Assembly (NCBI RefSeq): GCF_000721935.1
Contig: NZ_KL585389.1
Span: 8,163 to 27,934, forward strand
From: Streptomyces sp. NRRL WC-3549
Lineage (GTDB): Bacteria > Actinomycetota > Actinomycetes > Streptomycetales > Streptomycetaceae
Length of the DNA stretch: 19,772 nt
Reading direction: 5' to 3'
Numbering within the stretch: the stretch's first letter is position 1; the number at the start of each line of letters is the position of its first letter. The notes beneath the pieces are model-generated. The model was not told the origin of the DNA, did no database searches, and saw only the letters and a list, made by a program, of their open reading frames with translations. Position numbers and translations under genes: made by a program. Positions 13,135 to 19,772 of this stretch are shown here, piece by piece.

Positions 13135-14324
13135 CACCCCACCGGCATCTCGCGCGGACCGCGGACGAGCATCTGGTTCTTCCACTCCACGTCGCCCGCC
13201 AGACGCAGGCCCGGGAAACGCAGGAGCAGTGCCTCCAGCGCCTCCTGGAGTTCCAGCCTGGCGAGCGGCGCGCCGAGGCAGTGGTGCACCCCGTGCCCGA
13301 AACCGAGGTGCTGGACGCCGGTCCGGGTGACGTCCAGCCGGCCCGGCGCGTCGAACTTCAGCGCGTCGCGATTGGCCGCACCGACCGCGACCAGCACCGG
13401 TTCACCGGCCCGGACCAGGGTCCCGCCGACCTCCACGTCCTGGGTGGCGTACCGGGGGAAGCCGGCACCACTGCCCAGCGGGACGAACCGCAGCAGCTCC
13501 TCGACCGCGCCGCGGATCAGTTCCGGGCGCTGCCTCAACAACGCCATCTGCTCCGGGTGGTCGAGCAGGGCGTGTACGAAGTTCGGGATCTGCGTGGCCG
13601 TCGTCTCGTGGCCCGCCACGAGGATCCCGACACACAGATCGACCAGTTCGGCCTCGCTGAGCCGGTCCTCGGTGTCCCGTGCCTCGATCAGCCCCGTCAT
13701 CAGGTCGGGCCGCGGCCGGCTCCGGTGGTCCTCGATCAGCCCGCCCATGTAGGCGCGGAGTTCGTCACGGCTGCGCAGGAACTCCTCGGCCGTCAGGGAA
13801 CTGGTGGACAGCGCGGCGTCGCTCCACACCCGGAACCTCGGCCGGTCCTCCTCCGGGACACCCAGCATGCGGCAGATGACGGCGACCGGGATCGGCAGCG
13901 CGTAGTGCTCCACCAGGTCGGCGGGTTGCCCCAGGGCCTCCAGCTCGTCCAGCAGGTCCCGCGTCAGTTCCCGTACCCAGGGGCGCAGCTTCTCCACCTG
14001 GTGCACGGTGAACGCCTTCGCCACCAGGGTGCGCAGCCGGGTGTGCCCCGGTGGGTCCATGCTCAGGATCCCGCTGTCGCGGCTTCCCTCCGAGTGACGC
14101 GGCTCGTCGTGCCGCAGCGCCTCCGCCCGGCTGAAGCGGCGGTCGCCCAGGACCAGACGCGCGTCGGCGTAACGGGTGGCCAGCCAGGCCGGCTCGCCGT
14201 AGGCCAGCCGGACCCGTAACAGGCCCGGCTGCTCAAGTGCCTCGTGGTACGCCTTCGCCAGCCCGAGCCCCGCCGGTTCGTTGAACGGATAGGGGAGGGG
14301 CGCCTGCTCGGCCGTGGTCGTCAT
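13131..14324 (-). CDS. Cytochrome P450
   Basis: A 397-residue soluble class I bacterial P450 of normal length. The I-helix oxygen-activation motif AGHETT is at 237-242, the ExxR pair at Glu276-Arg279 (EELLR) and the heme loop FGHGVHHCLG has thiolate Cys349. DPPGHTRLR at 90-98 is the conserved C-helix region. All catalytic motifs are intact. Streptomyces P450s of this shape hydroxylate secondary metabolites, macrolides, terpenes or xenobiotics; the substrate is not evident, and no biosynthetic core gene is in the window. The ATG start follows GGAGGT. The gene overlaps its ferredoxin by 4 bp and follows a methyltransferase gene after about 105 bp, so a tailoring mini-cluster is possible. I do not assign a CYP family. 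Confidence 0.93.
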   Translation of the reverse strand: MTTTAEQAPLPYPFNEPAGLGLAKAYHEALEQPGLLRVRLAYGEPAWLATRYADARLVLGDRRFSRAEALRHDEPRHSEGSRDSGILSMDPPGHTRLRTLVAKAFTVHQVEKLRPWVRELTRDLLDELEALGQPADLVEHYALPIPVAVICRMLGVPEEDRPRFRVWSDAALSTSSLTAEEFLRSRDELRAYMGGLIEDHRSRPRPDLMTGLIEARDTEDRLSEAELVDLCVGILVAGHETTATQIPNFVHALLDHPEQMALLRQRPELIRGAVEELLRFVPLGSGAGFPRYATQDVEVGGTLVRAGEPVLVAVGAANRDALKFDAPGRLDVTRTGVQHLGFGHGVHHCLGAPLARLELQEALEALLLRFPGLRLAGDVEWKNQMLVRGPREMPVGW

Positions 14325-14429
14325 CGTGTGACCTCCAGTTGCTCAGCGGACCCACCGAGCATCACCAGGGGCCGTGGAACCGGTCAACAGCGCCTTGTCG
14401 GCCATCGGGGCGCCCCCGAGGCGTGCGCC

Positions 14430-15245
14430 TCACCCCTTGCGCGCCACCGCCACGTAGCCCGCGCTGACGACGTCGTCCTGCCCGGGAACCGGGTCGCCCA
14501 GCTCGGGATGCCAGGCCTCGGCGGCCACGATGCCGGGCGCGACGATGTCGAGGCCCTCGAAGAAGGCGGCGAACCGGTCCCGGGTGCGCGGGGCCAGCGT
14601 CAGGGTGTTCGCCCGGTACATCTCGTCGACCTTGCGGGCCTCCTCCGGGTGGAAGTCGGCGGTGAGGTGGGAGATCGCCACGTAACTGCCGGGCGCCAGT
14701 ACGGAGACCAGCCGTTCCACCAGCTCGTAGGCGCCGTCCTCGTCGCTCACGAAGTGCAGCAGCGCGATCATCGACAGCGCGACCGGCCGGCCGAAGTCCA
14801 GCGTCTTCCCCGCCTGTTCGAGAAGCGTGTCCACATCCCGCGCGTCGGCCTGGACGTAGTCGACGGCGCCCTCGGGGGTGCCCCGCAGCAGGGCCCCGGC
14901 GTGGGCCAGCACGATGGGGTCGTGGTCGCAGTAGACGACCTTGGTGGTGGGCGCCGTCCGCTGGGCCACCTGGTGGAGGTTGGGCTCGGTGGGTATCCCG
15001 GTGCCGATGTCGAGGAACTGACGGACCCCCTGGCCTGCCAGCCAACTGGTGGCACGGTGCATGAAGGCCCGGTTCACCTTCGCCATCACCGGTACGCCCG
15101 GCTCCACGGCCAGCATCTGGCGGCCCATGGCCTCGTCCACCGGGTAGTTGTCCTTGCCGCCGAGGAACCAGTCGTACATCCGTGCGGGGTGCGGCCGGCT
15201 CGTGTCGATGCGGGGGCTGAGGCTCTCGTTCTCCGGTGCGGTCAT
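14430..15245 (-). CDS. SAM-dependent methyltransferase (PF04672 type)
   Basis: A 271-residue Rossmann-fold protein of the actinobacteria-specific S-adenosyl methyltransferase family once called DUF574. It has the family N-terminus with RPHPARMYDWFLGGKDNYPVD elements (about 17-37), the SAM-binding strand FLDIGTGIPT (about 77-86), the acidic loop VVYCDHDPIVLAHA (about 103-116) and YVQADARD (about 128-135). The family is abundant in Streptomyces, but its substrates are mostly unknown. The ATG at 15245 has GGAG 7 nt upstream; the longer open frame upstream is not coding-like. Its neighbour the P450 may be co-expressed. Confidence 0.9.
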   Translation of the reverse strand: MTAPENESLSPRIDTSRPHPARMYDWFLGGKDNYPVDEAMGRQMLAVEPGVPVMAKVNRAFMHRATSWLAGQGVRQFLDIGTGIPTEPNLHQVAQRTAPTTKVVYCDHDPIVLAHAGALLRGTPEGAVDYVQADARDVDTLLEQAGKTLDFGRPVALSMIALLHFVSDEDGAYELVERLVSVLAPGSYVAISHLTADFHPEEARKVDEMYRANTLTLAPRTRDRFAAFFEGLDIVAPGIVAAEAWHPELGDPVPGQDDVVSAGYVAVARKG

Positions 15246-15358
15246 CGCCAACTCCAGTGTGTGTCGAGGCAGTGAATGATCAACTGGCCCCAGAGTAGGC
15301 GTGATTCCGCGCCACGGGGACCGGGGGTGGTGAGATCCCGGCCCCCCGTCGCGTCCCC

Positions 15359-15619
15359 TCAGGCGGTCTGCAGATTGTCCCCCCGCCGCGGCCCGGCCGG
15401 GCGGGGACCCGGCCGCACCGTGCTGTGCCGGGCGAGTACCGAGTCGGCGATGGCGATGGCCCGCGCCACGTCCTGCGTCCCGGTGAGCCGGCACAGGGTG
15501 CGGGTGGCGTCCTCCACCGCCCGCGCCGTGGCGGCGGTGGGCCGGCGGTCGGCCTCGATACGTGCGTCGGCGTAGCGGGCCAGCGCCACGCGAAGGTCCT
15601 GCGGACCAGGGGTCAGCAC
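15359..15619 (-). CDS. DUF5133 domain protein
   Basis: An 86-residue protein resembling the Streptomyces DUF5133 family, recognised by the DLRVALARYADAR opening helix, the DATRTLCRLTGTQDV core (about 38-52) that matches the family's DVxYTLCVSTGT-like signature, and a helix IAIADSVLA. The function of the family is unknown. The GTG start at 15619 has a strong GGAGGAG site 8 nt upstream; the open frame continues 81 codons further upstream but looks non-coding. The tail is Arg/Gly/Pro-rich and disordered. Confidence 0.7.
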   Translation of the reverse strand: MLTPGPQDLRVALARYADARIEADRRPTAATARAVEDATRTLCRLTGTQDVARAIAIADSVLARHSTVRPGPRPAGPRRGDNLQTA

Positions 15620-15867
15620 AGCGGATTCTCCTCCGGTTCGGTCCGGTTCCGTGCCCTGCCCGGTGGTCGCCGTCCGTGCGCGTGCGCCGGACAGGCCGGC
15701 GTGGGCCGCGCGACGGTGCGTGAGCAGGCTCTGAACGCCTACCCGCTCACGCCCGGTGTACGCCCGGCGCGTTCCGGGAGACCGACGCGCCCGTACCGCA
15801 CCGCAGGCCCGTTGGGCGCGGGCGCCCGGCGCCCTGTCGTACGGCCCGCACGCCGGGCTCATGGGTC
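15620..15867. other. Non-coding interval
   Basis: This lies upstream of the DUF5133 gene and downstream of the csbD-like gene. It holds a nested inverted repeat, CGTGAGC (15719-15725) with GCTCACG (15745-15751) enclosing AGGC/GCCT. No gene is supported. The DUF5133 promoter should be in the lower-numbered end, but I cannot place it. Confidence 0.4.
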
Positions 15868-15922
15868 GGGGCCCGTACGAGGGGCGCGCGGAGGTCCACC
15901 GCGCGCCCCTCGTACGGGCCCC
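15868..15922 (-). terminator. Very strong hairpin terminator after the CsbD-like gene
   Basis: The arms 15868-15891 and 15899-15922 are perfectly complementary over 24 bp, with a 7-nt loop (AGGTCCA). It lies 19 nt beyond the stop of the CsbD-like gene on the minus strand. It has no T-tract, but its stability should end transcription in either direction and may protect the mRNA 3' end. Confidence 0.8.
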
Positions 15923-15940
15923 GAACGGGCCAGTGCCCGC

Positions 15941-16114
15941 TCAGTGCTTGAAGACGTCCTTAGTCTTCTCCTTGGCCTGACGGGCGTCACCCTTGGTCTG
16001 GTCGGCGCGGCCCTCGGCGGTGAGGCGCTCGTTGCCCACGGCCCGCCCGGCGGCTTCCTTGATCTTGCCCTTGGCCTGCTCCGTCTTGGCCTGGCTCTTC
16101 TCATCGGCAGCCAT
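15941..16114 (-). CDS. CsbD-family small stress protein
   Basis: A 57-residue highly charged helical protein, MAADEKSQAKTEQAKGKIKE at its start, followed by AAGRAVGN and LTAEGRADQTKGDARQAKE, and ending KDVFKH. This is the standard CsbD pattern (PF05532) of Lys/Glu/Gln/Ala-rich amphipathic segments. CsbD proteins are part of general-stress regulons (SigB in Bacillus and Streptomyces); their biochemical role is unknown. The ATG at 16114 has GAGGTG upstream. The gene is divergent from the PadR gene and ends in a strong hairpin. I could not place a convincing SigB-type promoter. Confidence 0.9.
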   Translation of the reverse strand: MAADEKSQAKTEQAKGKIKEAAGRAVGNERLTAEGRADQTKGDARQAKEKTKDVFKH

Positions 16115-16264
16115 GATCACTCACACCTCGCTGTGGTCGACGTCGGGACACTCCGTCGTGTGACCGGTGCGACGCCTCGCAAACCACCTGCGTCCCGGCC
16201 GCGCGTGGCGCGACCGCACCGGCGTACGCGGGTGAGCCGTGTCTCACCGGCCTGCGGACTCTTG

Positions 16265-16284
16265 CTATGCAACAAGTTGCATAG
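16265..16284. promoter_or_regulatory. PadR-type operator palindrome
   Basis: CTATGCAACAAGTTGCATAG is a perfect inverted repeat (9-bp arms, 2-bp centre) lying 12 bp before the PadR ATG. The core ATGCAAC-N2-GTTGCAT is the kind of site PadR repressors bind, and its position overlaps the expected promoter, so autoregulation and control of the downstream dehydrogenase gene are likely. Because it lies between divergent genes, it could also affect the csbD-like gene. Confidence 0.75.
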
Positions 16285-16296
16285 AACGATCGGGGC

Positions 16297-16863
16297 ATGG
16301 CCCTCGACCACGCGATCCTCGTCTCCCTGCTGGAGCGGCCCGGCTCCGGCTACGAACTGGCCCGCCGGTTCGAGCGGTCCATCGGGTACTTCTGGACGGC
16401 CACCCACCAGCAGATCTACCGCGTCCTCAAACGCATGGAGGGCGACGGCCTCCTCGACGTCCGAGAGGTCCCGCAGCAGGGGCGGCCGGACAAGAAGGAG
16501 TACTCCGTCGCCGGGCCCGGCCGGGCCGCGCTCGCGGTCTGGCTGCACGAACCGATCGAGCCCGAAAGCCTCCGCCACGACCTGGCCGTGAAGATCCGGG
16601 GCGCGGCCTTCGACGACCCGGCGGCACTGATCCGTGAGGTCGAACGCCACCACCGGGTCCACGGCGACCGGCTGGCGCACTACCTCGCCGGGGAGGAGCG
16701 GGACTTCACCGGCCCCGGCGCCCCCGCCCCGCTCGACGCCGGACAGGAGCTCCAGCACGTCGTGCTGCGGGGCGGCATCGCCTACGAGCGGATGACGGTC
16801 GCCTGGCTCGACGACGTCCTCGCCACCCTCCGCCGGATCGGCCGGACCACTCCGCGCCCCTGA
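16297..16863 (+). CDS. PadR-family transcriptional regulator
   Basis: A 188-residue repressor. The N-terminal winged helix (about 1-85) has the PadR signature ALDHAILVSLLERPGSGYEL, then FWTATHQQIYRVLKRMEGDGLL (recognition helix region) and the wing REVPQQGRPDKKEYSVAGPG. The C-terminal part (about 90-180) is the Vir_act_alpha_C helical dimerisation domain. The ligand is unknown. The ATG at 16297 is preceded only by GGGG, and the perfect palindrome sits so close that the mRNA leader must be very short. The acyl-CoA dehydrogenase gene starts 72 bp after its stop on the same strand, so the two probably form an operon under its own control. Confidence 0.92.
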   Translation: MALDHAILVSLLERPGSGYELARRFERSIGYFWTATHQQIYRVLKRMEGDGLLDVREVPQQGRPDKKEYSVAGPGRAALAVWLHEPIEPESLRHDLAVKIRGAAFDDPAALIREVERHHRVHGDRLAHYLAGEERDFTGPGAPAPLDAGQELQHVVLRGGIAYERMTVAWLDDVLATLRRIGRTTPRP

Positions 16864-16935
16864 GGCGCCCCGCCGGGAAACCGGCACCACCCGAACGACC
16901 CGAATCACCCCCCGACACCCGGAAGGCGGTCCGCC

Positions 16936-18654
16936 ATGGCCGACCCGCTGCTGTTCAACCCGCGCACCTACGACCCCGCGCACTTCGACCCCGAGACCCG
17001 CAGGCTGCTGCGCGCGACCGTCGACTGGTTCGAGGACCGCGGCAAGCGCCGGCTCGTCGAGGACTACCGCTCCCGCGCCTGGCTGGGCGACTTCCTGGAG
17101 TTCGCCGCCCGGGAGCGGCTGTTCGCCACCTTCCTGACGCCGTCCGCCGTCGCGGAGGACGGGAACCAGCGCTGGGACACCGCCCGCATCGCGGCGCTCA
17201 ACGAGATCCTCGGGTTCTACGGACTCGACTACTGGTACGCCTGGCAGGTGACCATCCTCGGTCTCGGTCCGGTCTGGCAGAGCGGCAACGCCGCCGCACG
17301 CGCCCGCGCCGCCGGACTCCTGGCCGACGGCCAGGTGTTCGCCTTCGGCCTCTCCGAGCGCGCGCACGGCGCGGACATCTACTCGACCGACATGCTGCTG
17401 GAGCCGGACGGCGACGGCGGCTTCGTGGCCTCCGGCTCCAAGTACTACATCGGCAACGGCAACGCCGCCGGCCTGGTCTCCGTCTTCGGCCGCCGTACCG
17501 ACGTCGAGGGCCCCGACGGATACGTCTTCTTCGCCGCCGACAGCCGTCACCCGGCCTACCGCCTGGTCAAGAACGTCGTCGACTCCTCCAAGTACGTCAG
17601 CGAGTTCCGCCTGGCCGACTACCCCGTCGGGCCCGACGACGTCCTGCACACGGGCCGCGCGGCGTTCGACGCCGCCCTCAACACCGTCAACGTCGGCAAG
17701 TTCAACCTCTGCACCGCCTCGATCGGCATCTGCGAGCACGCCATGTACGAGGCCGTCACCCACGCGCAGAACCGCGTCCTGTACGGCCGGCCGGTGACCG
17801 CGTTCCCGCACGTACGCCGGGAACTGGCCGACGCCTACGTCCGGCTGGTCGGCATGAAGCTCTTCAGCGACCGCGCGGTCGACTACTTCCGCTCCGCCGG
17901 GCCGGAGGACCGCAGGTACCTGCTGTTCAACCCGATGACGAAGATGAAGGTGACCACGGAGGGCGAGAAGGTCATCGACCTGATGTGGGACGTCATCGCC
18001 GCCAAGGGCTTCGAGAAGGACACCTACTTCGCCCAGGCGGCCGTCGAGATCCGGAGCCTGCCCAAGCTGGAGGGCACGGTCCACGTCAACCTGGCCCTCA
18101 TCCTGAAGTTCCTGCGCAACCACCTGCTCGCACCGGAAGGATTCGAGCCCGTCCCGACCCGCCTGGACGCGGCCGACGACACCTTCCTCTTCCGGCAGGG
18201 CCCCGCCCGCGGGCTGGGGTCCATCCGCTTCCACGACTGGCGCCCCGCCTTCGACGCCTACGCGGACGTCCCCAACGTCGCCCGCTTCCGGGAACAGGCG
18301 GACGCCCTGTGCGACCTCGTCCGCACGGCGGCGCCCGACGAGGAGCAGAGCCGCGACCTCGACCTGCTGCTGTCCGTCGGCCAGCTCTTCGCCCTGGTGG
18401 TGCACGGGCAGCTGATCCTGGAGCAGGCCCGCGCGACGGACCTGGACCGGGACGTGCTCGACGAACTGTTCGCCGTCCTCGTCCGCGACTTCTCGGCACA
18501 CGCCGTCGAACTCCACGGCAAGGAGTCCGCCACCCGGGAGCAGCAGGACCGGGCCCTCGCCGCCGTGCGGCGCCCGGTCACGGACGCGGCCCGCTCGGCC
18601 CGGGTCTGGGAACGGGTGGCGGCGCTCTCCGGGACGTACGAGATGGCGCCGTGA
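16936..18654 (+). CDS. Acyl-CoA dehydrogenase family protein
   Basis: A 572-residue flavoprotein. The middle beta-domain shows FGLSERAHGADIYST (about 137-151) and SGSKYYIGNGNAAG (about 166-179), corresponding to the FAD/substrate-facing segments, and the C-terminal helices carry LPKLEGTVHVN (about 375-385), whose Glu379 aligns with the catalytic base of medium-chain acyl-CoA dehydrogenases. Standard members have about 390 residues; this one has about 170 extra at the C-terminus, helical and rich in Asp/Arg, as in larger ACADs. The reaction should be alpha,beta-dehydrogenation of an acyl-CoA passing electrons to ETF; chain length is unknown. GGAAGGCGG precedes the ATG at 16936. It is probably controlled by the upstream PadR protein. 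Confidence 0.9.
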   Translation: MADPLLFNPRTYDPAHFDPETRRLLRATVDWFEDRGKRRLVEDYRSRAWLGDFLEFAARERLFATFLTPSAVAEDGNQRWDTARIAALNEILGFYGLDYWYAWQVTILGLGPVWQSGNAAARARAAGLLADGQVFAFGLSERAHGADIYSTDMLLEPDGDGGFVASGSKYYIGNGNAAGLVSVFGRRTDVEGPDGYVFFAADSRHPAYRLVKNVVDSSKYVSEFRLADYPVGPDDVLHTGRAAFDAALNTVNVGKFNLCTASIGICEHAMYEAVTHAQNRVLYGRPVTAFPHVRRELADAYVRLVGMKLFSDRAVDYFRSAGPEDRRYLLFNPMTKMKVTTEGEKVIDLMWDVIAAKGFEKDTYFAQAAVEIRSLPKLEGTVHVNLALILKFLRNHLLAPEGFEPVPTRLDAADDTFLFRQGPARGLGSIRFHDWRPAFDAYADVPNVARFREQADALCDLVRTAAPDEEQSRDLDLLLSVGQLFALVVHGQLILEQARATDLDRDVLDELFAVLVRDFSAHAVELHGKESATREQQDRALAAVRRPVTDAARSARVWERVAALSGTYEMAP

Positions 18655-18656
18655 AC

Positions 18657-18684
18657 CCCTGACGCCCGCGCGCGGGCGTCAGGG
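18657..18684 (+). terminator. Terminator of the PadR-dehydrogenase operon
   Basis: CCCTGACGCCCG (18657-18668) pairs with CGGGCGTCAGGG (18673-18684): a perfect 12-bp stem with a CGCG loop, starting 3 bases after the stop. Confidence 0.75.
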
Positions 18685-18753
18685 CCGGACCGGATCGGCG
18701 GGAGGCCCGGCCGTTGCCCGCGTGTGCCGCGCCCGCCACGGTCCCGGACGTCC

Positions 18754-18759
18754 TACCGT
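18754..18759 (+). promoter_or_regulatory. -10 element of a probable leaderless promoter
   Basis: TACCGT fits TANNNT and ends 6 nt before the ATG at 18766, so transcription would start at or next to the start codon. No Shine-Dalgarno sequence is visible before this ATG, which fits a leaderless mRNA. No good -35 box is seen. Confidence 0.5.
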
Positions 18760-18765
18760 GTGCCG

Positions 18766-19404
18766 ATGCGTTCCGTCCCCTGGTGGATCCTGCTCTCGTC
18801 GGCCTGCGCCCCGGTCGTCCTGGTCGTCGGCTGGACGGTCTCCGCGGTCCTCCAGGGCCCCGGCTACGACCCCGCCTCCGCCACGATCAGCATCCTGGCG
18901 TCCGACGGCGCCCACGGGTACTGGGTGATGACCTCGGCCCTGCTCGCCCTGGGAGCCTGCCATGTGGCCACCGCGTGCGGACTGCGTCCGGCGGCCCCCG
19001 CCGGGCGTCTGGCGCTCGCGGGCGGGGGAGTGTCGGCCATGCTGCTGGCGCTGTTCCCCGCGCCCAGCAGCGGGGGGTCGCTGGACCACGGGGCCGTTGT
19101 GGCGGTCGGCTTCTGCCTCCTCGCCCTGTGGCCCGTGCTGGCCGTGCGAGGCGGGGCCCTCCCGCGTCCCGCGGCGGCCCCGGCGCAGGACACGACGGCC
19201 GCGCCCTGGGGGCTGCGCCCCAGGCCGTCGCTCATGGCCGCCGGGCTGATGTGGCTCGGCGGCGGCTGGTTCCTGCTCGCCCTGTTCGTCCACGACACGG
19301 CGGGGGCCGCCGAGCGCGTCGTCACGTTCGCACAGTCGTTCTGGCCCCTGGTGGTCGTGGTCTCCTGCGTGCGGCGGACCGGCGGTGACGAGCGGCCCGC
19401 ATGA
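18766..19404 (+). CDS. DUF998-family integral membrane protein
   Basis: A 212-residue protein with about six hydrophobic helices. The first segment, WWILLSSACAPVVLVVGWTV, is followed by the family-like region GYDPASATISILASDG (about 33-48), typical of DUF998 proteins. The function is unknown. The open frame extends 14 codons upstream to 18724, but those lie over the predicted promoter, and the start at 18766 gives a normal first membrane helix. The central loop (about 127-153) is Pro/Arg/Ala-rich and cytosolic. It stands alone between a terminator and the dhaK promoter region. Confidence 0.8.
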   Translation: MRSVPWWILLSSACAPVVLVVGWTVSAVLQGPGYDPASATISILASDGAHGYWVMTSALLALGACHVATACGLRPAAPAGRLALAGGGVSAMLLALFPAPSSGGSLDHGAVVAVGFCLLALWPVLAVRGGALPRPAAAPAQDTTAAPWGLRPRPSLMAAGLMWLGGGWFLLALFVHDTAGAAERVVTFAQSFWPLVVVVSCVRRTGGDERPA

Positions 19405-19493
19405 GGCATTCGTGGAGGCCCGGCAAAGCCCCGGGGACAAGCCTCTTCCGGTGGGCGGCGGCGGTCAGGTACTCTCCGCGAGTTGCCGCATGC

Positions 19494-19513
19494 CTATGGT
19501 CACATGACCATAG
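19494..19513. promoter_or_regulatory. Perfect 20-bp operator palindrome before dhaK
   Basis: CTATGGTCACATGACCATAG is a perfect inverted repeat (9-bp arms, CA/TG centre) 63 bp upstream of the dhaK start. A GntR-, TetR- or IclR-type regulator of glycerol or dihydroxyacetone use is likely; none is encoded in the window. Confidence 0.7.
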
Positions 19514-19516
19514 AGA

Positions 19517-19542
19517 TCTCATCCGGAGGTCGTCTCATCCGG
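19517..19542 (+). repeat. 10-bp direct repeat in the dhaK leader
   Basis: TCTCATCCGG occurs at 19517-19526 and again at 19533-19542, a 16-bp period just downstream of the palindrome. It could be a second regulator site or chance. Confidence 0.5.
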
Positions 19543-19576
19543 CCGTGCCCGGCCGGGGACGGAAGGGGCGCCGCGT

Positions 19577-19772
19577 ATGGCCAGGTACTTCGAGAACAGC
19601 ACCGACGATCTGGTCCCCGATGCGCTGTCCGGCTTCGCCCGCGCACACGCGGACCTCGTGGAGTACGACCCCGTGGACGGGTACGTCACCGCTCGGCACA
19701 CCGCGCCGGCGCGGCGCGTGGGCCTCCTCTCGGGCGGAGGTTCGGGGCACGAGCCGATGCACGCCGGCTATG
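19577..19772 (+). CDS. dhaK: Dihydroxyacetone kinase subunit DhaK (5' part; runs off the window)
   Basis: The first 65 residues match the start of DhaK: MARYFENSTDDLVPDALSGF, then the central strand VGLLSGGGSGHEPMHAGY, the hallmark Gly-rich loop that shapes the dihydroxyacetone site; the covalent substrate-binding His lies further on, outside the window. DhaK binds dihydroxyacetone for phosphorylation, by DhaL with a PTS phosphoryl donor, or by ATP in fused kinases; which type cannot be told here. GGAAGGGG lies about 9 nt before the ATG. A perfect palindrome upstream suggests substrate-dependent control. Confidence 0.88.
   Translation, partial: MARYFENSTDDLVPDALSGFARAHADLVEYDPVDGYVTARHTAPARRVGLLSGGGSGHEPMHAGY

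Noticed and set aside
11112..14219. Plus-strand open frame of more than 1000 codons
   Set aside because: It lies antisense to the BASS, VOC, ferredoxin and P450 genes, has low-complexity Arg/Gly/His/Asp composition and no domain; it is a product of high GC.
15756..15980. Plus-strand open frame across the 24-bp hairpin
   Set aside because: It crosses the inverted repeat and the antisense of the CsbD-like gene, with no domain or ribosome binding site.
16117..18516. Minus-strand open frame of about 800 codons
   Set aside because: Antisense to the PadR and acyl-CoA dehydrogenase genes, which have intact motifs; its Val/Gly/Glu-rich repeats mirror codon bias of the real genes.

Overview
The window is very GC-rich actinobacterial DNA with strong third-position G/C bias, GTG starts, GGAGG-type ribosome binding sites and no TTA codon noticed in the called genes. 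CsbD, DUF5133, PF04672 methyltransferase and P450/ferredoxin genes point to Streptomyces or a close relative. The whole window reads as chromosomal; I see no mobile element, CRISPR array, tRNA or rRNA.

Region 1 (about 60-8310) is a predicted zinc-acquisition locus of the 'anchored repeat-type ABC transporter' kind. A Zur-box-like promoter precedes a secreted protein with two choice-of-anchor M domains and an LAxTG sortase signal. After two strong hairpins comes a tightly coupled operon: ZnuA-like lipoprotein, a second anchor-M protein, ATPase and permease, with all three junctions being GTGA overlaps. A second Zur-like promoter drives a third surface protein (anchor-M domain, three Ig-like repeats, C-terminal membrane anchor). 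In the lipoprotein, an anchor-M domain lies inside the substrate-binding fold, in circularly permuted order, where other ZnuA proteins carry a His-rich loop. Every intact anchor-M copy keeps the pattern GHxD/RHVD...HxHxNW, so the domain itself may bind metal. The second anchor-M gene is corrupted: positions 4511-4529 are an exact copy of the synthetic Tn5 mosaic end used in sequencing libraries, standing where the membrane anchor should be encoded.

Region 2 (about 8310-11260) holds one large secreted enzyme fusing a GH16 beta-glucanase, a ricin-type carbohydrate-binding module and a GH18 chitinase-like domain. It sits behind a promoter with a DasR-like palindrome and a second inverted repeat, which suggests degradation of fungal cell walls under carbon control.

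Region 3 (about 11280-16115, minus strand) contains DUF5133, an S-adenosyl methyltransferase, a cytochrome P450 overlapping its [3Fe-4S] ferredoxin, a VOC protein and a BASS-family transporter, plus a small CsbD stress protein followed by a 24-bp perfect hairpin.

Region 4 (about 16260-19772, plus strand) has a PadR regulator with a palindrome just before its start, a long acyl-CoA dehydrogenase probably co-transcribed with it, a DUF998 membrane protein that looks leaderless, and the start of a dihydroxyacetone kinase gene (dhaK) behind a perfect 20-bp palindrome; this last gene runs off the end.
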